The notes under the pieces were generated by a model. The model had not been told where the DNA came from. It did no database searches and saw only the letters and a program-made list of their open reading frames with translations. Below, piece by piece: positions 35,873 to 46,284 of a DNA stretch of 64,000 bases (position 1 is its first letter; the number at the start of each line of letters is the position of its first letter). The DNA is taken from contig JAZAYU010000009.1 in the NCBI GenBank assembly GCA_038501625.1, positions 7,120,396 through 7,184,395 on the forward strand. The letters are read 5' to 3'. The DNA comes from Corbicula japonica. Lineage: Eukaryota; Mollusca; Bivalvia; Venerida; Cyrenidae. A program made the position numbers and the translations under genes.

Positions 35873-36106
35873 CCCTTTCCTGTATAGATACACCATCATT
35901 TCTAGGGCAAACAGTTTAGATCCAGATCAGCCGGCATGACCGTGCCATCTGATCAGGATCTAAACTGTTCGCTTTGTGATTCATTTGGTTATTTCTGATC
36001 AAATTGCGACTAGTGCAGATCCTGATCAGACGGCACGGATGTGCCGGCTGATTTGGATCTACACTGGTCGCACATGCGTAAATATGCGTATATATCAAGG
36101 AAAGGG
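35873..36106. mobile_element. TTAA-type MITE, well preserved, opposite orientation
   Basis: TTAA at 35869-35872 and 36107-36110. Relative to the 27497 copy the order is inverted (CTAGGGCAAACAGTTTAGATCC comes first). Body 234 bp. Confidence 0.9.
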
Positions 36107-36881
36107 TTAAGACTGTTTATTTGATTGAATGACAGACAGTGCAGACCCTGATCAGACTGCAGATGCACAGACTGATCTAAGTCAACACAGGTCTCGTAGG
36201 TCATAAGCCCCATTTTGTCGTAATGCATAAGAAACTAGACAGTACTTTTTCTACATTTTCAAGTGACTTGCAAAAATTGAAGCAACACAACAGCACCATA
36301 CTGTATACATACTTGTTTAATAATATAATGATAAATATAAAAAATTGTTGGATGGAAGTTTTGTTTCTACATTAACTTTTTGATTAACATATGTTGATCT
36401 TAATTTCATTTTTTAACTTGAATTTTATCACTTCACTTCACTTCAGTAATTATTTCAATATTTTATACTTTAACAATTTGATTTTAACCTAATATTTCAT
36501 TTTTTATCTTTATTTTTATGTTGAATTTGATACAATCATGGTAAATAAATTTCGACTGTTCTTTTCCTTCCCAGTTTCGTCTTCAGATGTTTTTGAACAT
36601 CTGTTTACAAGTACTTTATAAAATGTGGACAGATAATTGGGAAGTTTGTAATTGACTGGTCCATTATTTATTTTACTGGGAATATAATTTGATATTATGT
36701 TGCTTATTTGTATAATAAAAAGAGCAAAAAACTGAATCAGATTTATGATTAGGTGCAGCCTTACCTCAACAGCTATCCAACCTTAGTCTTGGGAAAGGTG
36801 GTCTTAATAAAGGGGTAGGCTTGCTCTCGGGATGAAAAAAACTGTAACTGTTTGACTAAGACAGTAAACTAGGGTTCTTAA

Positions 36882-37100
36882 CCCTTTCCTCCATAGATCC
36901 ACCTTTATTGCATGGGTGAACTGTTTAGATCCAGATCAGCCGGCACATCCGTGCCATCTGATCAGGATTTTTATTTATTAGGTTATTTCTGACCAAAATG
37001 CGACCAGTGCAGATCCTGATCAGACGGCACTTATGTGCCAGCTGATCTGGATCTACACTGGTCGCACACGCATAAAAATGCATATTTATGGAGGAAAGGG
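36882..37100. mobile_element. TTAA-type MITE, opposite orientation
   Basis: TTAA at 36878-36881 and 37101-37104, with a small deletion around 36968. Confidence 0.9.
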
Positions 37101-37415
37101 TTAATTGTGGGGTGCTCCATATTTCAGGATGGTCTTTGTACTTGATTTTACTGTAAAGCTCAGTATTCTCAGCAATTGAGCTGTTTAAGGGTTGCAAATA
37201 AAGAGGTCATAATCATTAAACCATATTGCTTATTTTGTTTCAGTTATTATTAATGTTTCTAGTACTTTCTAAGTTTATAGAAAACAATAAATTCAAAATA
37301 TGTTGTGTTGGTGTTTTTATATTTGACTCCATTGTTTTGTCTTTACTGAGTAAGACATTTTCGGTTCTGTAATGTCATGATACATTGAGGATCAAAACTT
37401 CCAACACAAGGTTAA

Positions 37416-37640
37416 CCCTTTCCTCATATATATGCATTTTTAAGCATGTGTGACCAGTGTAGATCCAGATCAGCTGGCGCATTCGTTCTGTCTGATCAGG
37501 CTCTGCACTGGTCGCTTTTTGGTCAGAAATAACCTAAAAAAGTAAATAGCGAACAGTGCATATCTTGATCAGATGGCACTGATGTGCCAGCCGATCTGGA
37601 TCTACACTGTTTGCCCATGCAATATCTATTGAGGAAAGGG
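37416..37640. mobile_element. TTAA-type MITE
   Basis: TTAA at 37412-37415 and 37641-37644; forward orientation. Confidence 0.9.
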
Positions 37641-38451
37641 TTAACCTCTTAGTTTTCAAGTTACTATTTATCATTTCGGCATATATGGATTATAAATGGA
37701 AATCTTGAGCACCGTTACTACAAGCACCGGTTTAAGTCCTTTGGTGCCAATTTATCTTTATTACCACTAGAAACCTTAAGGGAACAAGGACCAAAACTTA
37801 AAGCACTGTGAAGAACACACAACACATTCATTTTTACACAACTACAGTATGTGTTCAGAGGTGACTGCTTAACATTACAATGGTTCAATTTTTAGGACCA
37901 ATTTCATATGGCTTGATGGCTTAACCAGGGTAAAAAATCAAGCTTAATAATTTCTTTACAGAGAATTTCATTCAGTGACTTGATACAAACGTTCAATATG
38001 TCATTGTCCTAAATGCAGTTGATGGCTAGTTTCTGAACAAGTGTATCTAGAAAAACCTCACTTTAAAAAAATGCAATAAAAATATGTTCAACAGGTCCAA
38101 ATAAGCAACAAAGGGCCAATTATATTTAAAAACGAACATCAGTAGAAACCACTTTAAAAAAAAAAGGTTATACAAACAAGTCACTGACAATTAACCTGCA
38201 AGTTACCGCTAGCTGTAAATACCCAATATCCAGACATAAGATGGATGAGAGGGCGAATGTCCACCTGGATGTTGCAGAACAAACAAGTATTTAGTAGCAA
38301 TATAATCACAGGGCCAAACAATCACTAACAGGCTATGAACTTAGAATGGAGGAAGAGTGGTCTATGTGTAGTGTCGGTCTCCTGATCCCGAGATTGCATC
38401 CACCACTGATATAGATTCTTCTGCAGTTTCACAAATCCACAACTGGGCTGA

Positions 38452-38590
38452 AGGTTATAAAGCTGAGATTGGAAACCAGTCTCAAATCTCAAGCATCTGA
38501 TTGGCTGAAATGGTGACTGGTCGCCATTTCAGCCAATCAGATGCTTGAGATTTGAGACTGGTTTCCATGCTCAGTTTTATAACCTTGGGC
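38452..38590. repeat. Palindromic element of the 20708-20854 type
   Basis: GAAGGTTATAAAGCTGAG at the left, CTCAGTTTTATAACCTTGGG at the right, centre GACTGGTCGCCATTTCAGCC. Confidence 0.87.
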
Positions 38591-39545
38591 ACTGATGCAA
38601 GTACTGGTTTGAACTCGGGAAGCAGTCATTGAGCATAATTAATACAAGTTGAAAAAAATTGTTTCACATTGAATGTAATTTTAAAAATAAATAAGTTAAA
38701 ACTAAACTTGAAATCCATTTATTAATATTATTCTACAAAAAGATACAAAAACAGGCATCATGTTTAAGGTATACTACTGACTAGCTAAAATTCAGATTTA
38801 ATTAACAGGAACTAATACAAACACATTAATTTTATCAAAATAAAAATAGTTTTACAGACAATAACCAATAAAAAGATCACAAGTAGAATTTTATAAAGAA
38901 TATTTAAAAAAAAATTGGATGACAGTTTTAACAGAAAAGGCTATCAGTACCATAGCTAGTTTCTTGGATGTTCAAGTGAACAGTACTGGACAGTATTTGA
39001 ATTGACATACTTATACAAACATGCTCTCTCTCCTCCTCTCTTCTTTTTCGCTGCCTGGGAGGCTGTGTTTTGTGAGTGTGGCGATTCCTGATATGCATAT
39101 ATTACTTTTTTTTCCTTAACATGTACCACTTGTGATTCAATATCACAGGGGTTTGACATATTTACATATTAATTACCAGTAAGTCATTATTGTCAAACAT
39201 TTTTACTTTATGTTTTCAATTATGATTTATAGGTGTTTTGTTTTTTCAGTGAATTGAAATTGCTATTTCACTGTTTTGAAACTGGATTAACATTCTTATT
39301 TTCATCGTTTTTGCTGAACTACCTTTATAACTTATTACAATGTACCTCCATTTTTCAGATTTGTTTGAAAAACATCAAAAAGAAAGGAAATGTGTTTGTT
39401 TCATAGAAATACGTATTTTATTTCATCATAATCTTACAGTTTTATTCATTGCTATACCAATTGTGTTAACTTGTACATGTTTTGTAAATGTTATTGATAT
39501 TTCACTGAAAAAAACAGATATTCTTATCTGTTCCATAATCTTTAA

Positions 39546-39737
39546 CCCTTTCCTCCATAAATACGCCTTTTTACGCATGTGCGACCAGTGTAGATCCAGA
39601 TCAGCCGGAACACCTGTGCCATCTTATAAATAAAAAAGCGAACAGTTTAGATCCTGATCAGATGACACTGATATGTCGGCTGATCTGGATCTAAACTGTT
39701 TGCCAATGCAATAAAGGTGTATCTATGGAGGAAAGGG
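39546..39737. mobile_element. TTAA-type MITE, internal deletion
   Basis: TTAA at 39542-39545 and 39738-39741. The deletion removes the end of the first block pair at about 39623. Confidence 0.88.
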
Positions 39738-40029
39738 TTAAGTAAAAAAAATATTCTTTAAAAGATGAGAAGATCACATACTCTATTTCTTCAATAATAA
39801 AAAATATAACTCCTCATCTATGGCACAACAGTGACAGCATTCTTTTAACTATGTGTTGATGTCCAGCATCTTTGATAAATATTTACTATGAGTATTTCTT
39901 TGGCCAAACGTACAATCCTGAATTTACCTACTATTATCCCTTATAAATCAACAAGAACATGTCAATGAACTACACTAATCTCTGGCAATTCCCTGTGACA
40001 GGACGTTTAAGATATTTTTCTCAATCCTT

Positions 40030-40258
40030 AACATATACACATTTTATTGCAAGTGTGACAAGTGTAGATCCAGATCATCCAGCACATCAGTGTGGCCTGA
40101 ACAGGATCAGAACTGTTTGCTTTTCGGGCAGAAATAACCAAATAAATAAATTAAAAAAATAAGTGCAGTTCCTGATCAGACAGCAAGGATGTGCTGGCTG
40201 ATTTGGATCTACACTGTTCTCCTTTGCCATAAAATTGTATATATGGAGCAAAGAGTTC
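40030..40258. mobile_element. TTAA-type MITE, diverged
   Basis: CTTAACATATACACATTTTA at the left, GGAGCAAAGAGTT at the right. It ends about 12 bp from the stop codon of the zinc-finger gene, so it lies in that gene's 3' UTR. Confidence 0.7.
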
Positions 40259-40269
40259 ACACGGATAGG

Positions 40270-42452
40270 TCATCTCTTCTTGTGGACTTTCATGTGTTTA
40301 AGCAGGTTACAGCCAAGTGCACACTTGTAACCACACACCTCACAGCTGAAGGGTTTGTCCCCTGTGTGTGTTCTCATGTGCTCCTCTAGACCGTACTTCC
40401 TGTAGAACCCCTTGTTGCACACCGAACAGTAACAAGAAAACTCCTTGTTATGTCGACGTACATGGTCTCTCAAGGTGGCAGCTCGGATAAACATCTTCCC
40501 ACACACCTCACAAGACAGATTTAAATCAGACACATTCTGATGTACTACCAGATGGTTTTTGAGCTGACTCTTTGTCTTGAAGCCTCTCCCACATGTCGGA
40601 CAAGTTTCTGGTCTATCTTCTGAATGAGTGAATTTCCGATGAGCATTAAGGATTTTTTTCTCCTTGAAACTTGACCCACACAAGTCACATAGGTAAGATT
40701 TCTGAATGGCTTGGGCATGATCTGACTGTAAATGCAATTTTAATTCCTGAATAGTATAAAACTTTGCATCACAGAAGTTGCAGCACATGAGGTCAAACAA
40801 ATGTCTAAGGCAGTGTCGATCAAACAACTCCTGGGTTGGGAAGCACTTAGGACATTTGTCACACTGGAAGACGTCCTTGTGTTCCTCCATATCACAGTAA
40901 ATACAATCGGGCAAACATTTACCAACCCTCATCTGCTTATGAAGTACAATTTTATTTTTACCTCTGAAGATAAAGCTGCAATCATGACAATAATAGCCTT
41001 TTTCTGAAGGACTGTAGTTGTCAGCATCAAGATCTTCAGGCGGAACTTTACATTTCTTATGAAAATTATGCATTCGTAAATTTCTATTCGTTGTCCATCG
41101 ATACTTTGAGGAATCTATCTTTTTTGTTTTATTTTTCACTTTATATTTCCCCCTCTTTTTTATTTGTGCTTTCTCATTTTTGATGTTTAGCAAATTATTG
41201 GACCGAGTTAAATTTTCATTTTGTAAAGAAGATACCATCTCAACAAAGGGCAAACTGTAGTTGTCCAAAGTGTTTTCATCGCTATCCTCCAGTGTGGCAC
41301 TTGTTGGAGCCAAGCTTCTTTGTAAGGGATCTTCAGGTCCTGGACTTACTTCCTCATTATTAATACCAAACTTGATTGGTGTTTCGATTTTCTCTGCTTT
41401 GGCATTTTTGGTCTTTTTATACGATTTTTTCAACTTGCTTCTTTTCAGATGAAGATTCTTAAGTTTAACTTTAGCATTTACCTTCACCTCTTTTGCTTGC
41501 TCTTGCTGTACAATATTCCAATCTGATTTGGTACATATATCATCACATTGAAGTCTTTCAGTATCCCACCTGTGTTGATTGTGTGAGTCTGGTTCTTGTG
41601 GTTTGATCAGAATATGTTCTTCCATAGCAAAACCATTAAGCATCAAAATTTGGCCAACTGTTAGAATTATCTCCCTTTGTTTTGGATTTGTCAATATATG
41701 CTCTATGTCAGCAACAAACAACTGTTTAAGAAATTTAAAAACAGTATCTGCATCAAGATGTTTTTGGAAATTGCTCAAATTCACATCTCCATTGTTTGTT
41801 TGTAAATCTTTACTGTATGGTAATGTACAAATAGTTGTTTGTTCATCTTTTGCACCAGGTGAAGATGTTTTTACCTCATTTTGAATAACAACAGAATTAT
41901 CAAATGTAGCTGCATGTGAAAAAGGCTCAGTTTTTGCTTCCAGCTGTCTACTGTCATTGCAGGTTGCCAGTTTATCATGCCCGCTATTTGTTAGGGTATT
42001 TAAAGGTAACTCATTTGTTGTCTCATTACACCGTCTGCTCTCATCATCACCTGAAATGTTTCTGTCATTGACTCCCAACATATGTGATGCTTTTTCAGAT
42101 ATATTAATATTTCCATTTTCTTGGAAGTGAATCAAATCACTGTGAAATTCTACAAAGCCTTGGGTTGAATGAGAAAGAAAAGCTCCTTGGGTCATTCTGT
42201 TAATCTCCCTTGTCGTTGTCGATTCAGCCTTCAAATCAAGTGAAGGATGCAGTTCTATATCTGATGTATAGGGTCGAAACAATGAGAGTCCTGAGTCTAT
42301 TGTGCTTCCAGCCACTAGCAAGTTGCATTGTTGATCCTGTTGCTCTTCATCAAACACTGCAGTTGGTGTATTTATCTCCTGATGATTGGATTTGCTACCT
42401 GTCTCAGCTTCACCTTCAGCTTGTTCCTTATTTCCATCCACATCTAAGCTGT
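40270..42452 (-). CDS. C2H2 zinc-finger protein, terminal coding exon (seven fingers)
   Basis: Minus strand. The frame is open from 42576, but a strong acceptor (TTGCTTAACTTCAG) places the exon start at 42452, giving about 726 residues to the stop at 40270. Seven C2H2 fingers fill the C-terminus, at about residues 572-592, 599-620, 630-651, 659-679, 689-709, 717-737 and 745-765 of the open frame. A degenerate Cys-rich finger (CHDCSFIF) lies before them. Only fingers 6 and 7 are joined by the classic TGDKPF linker, so it is not a KRAB-type array. The front half is acidic and low-complexity, with a hydrophobic stretch (FLKQLFVADIEHIL) and Lys-rich runs (KLKKSYKKTK, KKRGKYKVKNK) fit for nuclear import. 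A nuclear DNA-binding role follows from the family; the target is unknown and I recognise no named orthologue. Upstream exons at higher coordinates were not found. Confidence 0.85.
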
Positions 42453-42576
42453 CTGAAGTTAAGCAACAAAAATATAAGTAATGAAATGATGGTGTTTTGA
42501 TAAAATGGCCTTGTTGTAAATAGCCTTTTAAATCGGATTTATCCACTTCATATCCAAAGGCATCAGTGCTGAACAC
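42453..42576 (-). other. Open frame ahead of the zinc-finger exon, probably intron or an extra short exon
   Basis: The frame continues 41 codons beyond the acceptor at 42452 to an ATG at 42576. Part of it (TDAFGYEVDKSDLKGYLQQ) looks protein-like and follows an acceptor-like GTGTTCAG near 42568. I see no matching donor before 42453, so retention of this part is possible but unproved. Confidence 0.3.
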
Positions 42577-42909
42577 AATTGAAATAAATCAGCATAAAAC
42601 TGAACTTCAAATGACATTCTAATTGACTCATAATTTCACAGCTTGTTAAGTTCTGGTATGATTGTATGTAAGTGCGTTAAGTTTAGCTAGTCAACTACAT
42701 ACAATTACTGACGTTTTGAACCTCTGAGGGATCTCAATATTAATTTACATGCTAAACTTTTTTGTTGTACTACCAGTTTATTTTAAATAAGAATTTCAGT
42801 AACATTTCATTAAAATGATCAAAGCTACACCTGTTACAAGTGTATACTAGAATCATGTGCATTGATGAGGTATTGTCAGGATCTACACTGCAGGCTTTTC
42901 AGTCATTAA

Positions 42910-43115
42910 CCTTTTACTCCAAGGATATGGCTCATTTCCCATGAATGATCACAGTAGATCCAAATCTTCCTACACATCTGTTCATATCAACAGTGTCTGC
43001 TTCTTGGTCAGAAGCAATCAAATGAATACAACACTAAACAGTGTAGATTCTGATTAGATTACATACATATGCTGGATCTAAACTGGTCACCCTTGGGATA
43101 TATTGTAAACCCTCT
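42910..43115. mobile_element. TTAA-type MITE, strongly diverged
   Basis: CATTAACCTTTTACTCC at the left with core words GATCCAAATCTTCC and GCTGGATCTAAACTGGTC; the right end is lost. Confidence 0.55.
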
Positions 43116-44034
43116 GCAATAAACACCCCAGCCTATTTTTAAGACAAATCTAATTCATTTAAAAGGATTAATTTGCATTCCATTAATATGTTAAATTCTA
43201 AAAGGCTTTAACATTCTATGGAATTTTTTAAACTTTTACAGACAATTTCGGATTAAAAAAATATCAAAGAACATCATCCCTGGAGGCATTTTAACGGGGG
43301 TAAACAGTACAGGGGTTTCATTTCAATTTGACCAGGTAGAATACCTTCTGACTTTTGAAATGTCTAAATTACTCATTTTGACCCCTAAAATTTTAGCCAA
43401 AGGGTCACTTTTAACTTAAATTAGGGGTATTTTGGCCATTAATTAGCTGAATCCCCTAAAAATGACTCTTCAGATTCAGCAGCTAGTGGAATTCCTGCAA
43501 TAAAACGTATCCAAGCAAGGATAAAGCTCCAGCAAATCAACCAAGTTTACAACTTTACATTATAGAAATCCAGTTAGTGAGCTTCTAAGCAAATAATGAT
43601 ACATTTATTTCTTATTAAAGGTAAGAAAACAGATGAAGTTTTTACCAGTTTTTTCATATTTCCATCCTCTACCATGAAAGAGGAATCTAATGGCATTTTC
43701 TTGTTCTTCAGTGACCAACAGTGTAATAGTATGCAACCCCATAATGCATTGACTCATCAATCTTCATTGAAGCTCTGAAAGAATTAAAGGAAAACTGTAA
43801 TTGTTTCCATATGACATGAGTGCACCACCATCCCCTTCCACAACCGTCAATGCAAAAAACAAAGATGATTGTCCAACTACTTTCATAAAAATTTTAACTT
43901 ATTCCACAACTAACCCAGTGATCCCAAATGCAATTGCATGCAAGGTCTCAACAAAAGTTTGATGAGGATAGCTCAAAAAGTTGGGTGAAAAAAAGCTCTA
44001 TTGGGCTAGAAGTGTGGTTCATGTAAATGCTAAT

Positions 44035-44972
44035 CATACCTGTGAACCTTTATACGCGCTCAGGTGGGAGATTGACTCCAAAAAAGTGGGAGATTGGGGT
44101 AAAAAAGTGGGAGATTTTAAGGTGGTTTTTTTTGTGGTAAAATGTTGATTTTTTTAGCTCGGGATGGGTGAGAATATATCTAATTTACTCTTGTTCATGT
44201 TACCATTGACGTTTTTCTTGTCTCTAATTTTAATTTTAATAAATAAAATAATTTATTTGACATAAACAATTAATAGCCAACAAGTACAACAATCACTATC
44301 TTACTCAGGATTGGACACAAGATTTCCAGAAAAGGGTTTGTTTGTGGCAGTCTTATGAGAAACATAAGATGATTTCATGCATTCTAGCCCAAAAAATGGG
44401 ATCAAGAAACCCCACTGAACCTTCTCTAGATCAACCCCTGATAATAGTAGTCACATCAGACAGTGAACGTAACTGTTAAACATCTTCAAAACAGATAAAA
44501 CTATTAATATTCGAAAGTTGCATTGTAAAGTATGCATGCTTTCTTAGTAACACTTTGTAATTTGTCATGAGCATCAAACTAAGGTGCATGTGGTGCCTTT
44601 GATGTCCACCGGTACCCTAATGCTAATTACCAACTCGATTATTGTAATTTGTGCACATGTAAGGTGTGAAAATCAATAATTGTTATCAAAACATCAACCT
44701 GTCAAAAGTTCAAGGCCATGCATGACATTTCATTGACTGGTAATCTATTTACGACTTCCTGTCAGTCAAAAAAGCGCCAAAATATCGTAAACCAGTCTAA
44801 TTTCTATTCACGTGGTAAAAGCATGATCCTGATTTTGTTTTATTGCCGAGGTTTCGTAAATGTTACATGGAAATGTCAAAAGTCGGGAGAAATAGCATAA
44901 TATGCGGGAGGCAGGAGATTGGACTTAAAAATCGGGAGTCTCCCGCCTAAGTCGGGAGGGTTCACAGGTATG
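44035..44972. mobile_element. 938 bp element with CATACCTGTGAACC inverted ends
   Basis: Left CATACCTGTGAACC and right GGTTCACAGGTATG are exact complements over 14 bp. Flanking GCTAAT (44029-44034 and 44973-44978) is a 6 bp duplication. Repeated GTGGGAGATT / GTCGGGAG words lie inside both ends. An open frame at 44718-44900 has no transposase features, so it is probably non-autonomous. Superfamily undecided. Confidence 0.8.
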
Positions 44973-45764
44973 GCTAATTCATACCAGAAAATACACCGAT
45001 ATCCTTTTGTTCTATACAGGGCCCTCATTTCACGATGGTAGGGAATGATTTTGACCTCATTCCCCTCCGCAATTAATTTTGTTCCTATTTTTTAAACAAA
45101 TCCCCCTCTAAAGAATTTCTTGTGCTTTGCATGCCTTAAGCAGAAGATTCCTAACAATTTTGAAATTTGCTTTTGCAAAATACTTAAATAGAAAAAAATG
45201 CATTATAATAACAAATTACAAGTATTTTTGTTGCTAGAATATTAACAAAGAATTCCTCAAAAAAAATACTTCTTTATTAAAGCATGTACATTGTTATCGT
45301 ATATGCTTCCATTATATAATCGATGATTGATCGAAAAGGGTTGTTCGATTATTTCCGATGATCGATTATGATTTTAGTCCGATTATGAAACCCTAAAGTT
45401 GTGTGAACCGACCCCTCCCCCTTGTGTTCTGAAGTGTGTAGTGTGGGATATCTGCTTGTATTAAGCGTCTCCGAACACTGACGAATAAATTGTAAAGTAT
45501 GCAATTTACTTCACTTATATTTCTTCATAACTTTATATAAAGACGAATGCAAGCAGAACTTTGTTTCTTTCGGATTCTAAAAAAATAACTTCTACTTACA
45601 TTTAGATTTGATTTGTTGGAGAAATATTTACTTTTGCCCAAGACATATATTTTGACAGCTAAACGTCTGTTAGAAACAGACTCACGGCCAGGTGTAAAAC
45701 CCGGAAACCAAGTATATCCGATGCGACTTGTAGACTCAAGCTTAGTTTGGTTTCTGGTGCCGGT

Positions 45765-46044
45765 TAGTCTCGAATTCGACTGCAAGCACCGTTATTTATA
45801 AAGGATTACATACATATATTGATTCTACTTGAATGTGGCTTTTCAGGTATGTAAATTTTTTAAAGATACATATAGTTTAAGATGCTTTTTGGAGCCGCCA
45901 AAGTTGCGATTCAAATTCCGATTGGCGGCATATAGAAATAGAAGAATATTTTTCCGCATTGATTAGAATAGTAACTGGGTTGTGCGCGAAGGACGATCAT
46001 CACATATATAGAAAAGTCATTGTCGCGCACAAATAGTTGTGCTA
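45765..46044 (-). mobile_element. TAG...CTA MITE, 280 bp copy
   Basis: Reversed relative to 25427. Flanked by GTGCCGGT (45757-45764) and GTGCAGGT (46045-46052), one mismatch. It lacks the middle and one subterminal part of the longer copies. Confidence 0.8.
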
Positions 46045-46196
46045 GTGCAGGTGGACAAATAGAAAATAGCAAGCCTTGTATGTGTTTTAGAATCATTACT
46101 AAACACACGTTTTAACATGTGAAAGTTAACTTAGTTCAAAACTTCACATATTTAAAAACTTTTTATAAGTCATGGTTATCTGTGCCTTTCCTTCTA

Positions 46197-46241
46197 GACT
46201 TGTCAGGATTTGTATTGCCCTTTCATGGAAAAGGCGATACC

Positions 46242-46284
<43 letters not shown>

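Larger units (their letters stand above)
33404..40269. other. TRAF7 3' UTR and intergenic DNA up to the zinc-finger gene
   Basis: TRAF7 and the zinc-finger gene converge here. No poly(A) site can be fixed with confidence: ATTAAA and AATAAA words occur near 34955 and 35180 and again near 36543. A fragment with the 3' end of a pearl-like element (GACACAAGTGTTTAACT) sits at about 33275-33295 just before exon 20. The rest holds MITEs listed separately. Open frames such as 34973-35200 (+) and 38956-39159 (-) show no family features. Confidence 0.55.

Noticed and set aside
38956..39159. 67-codon minus-strand frame downstream of the zinc-finger gene
   Set aside because: Low-complexity Lys/Gln-rich translation with no splice link to the gene; more likely intergenic or 3' UTR.
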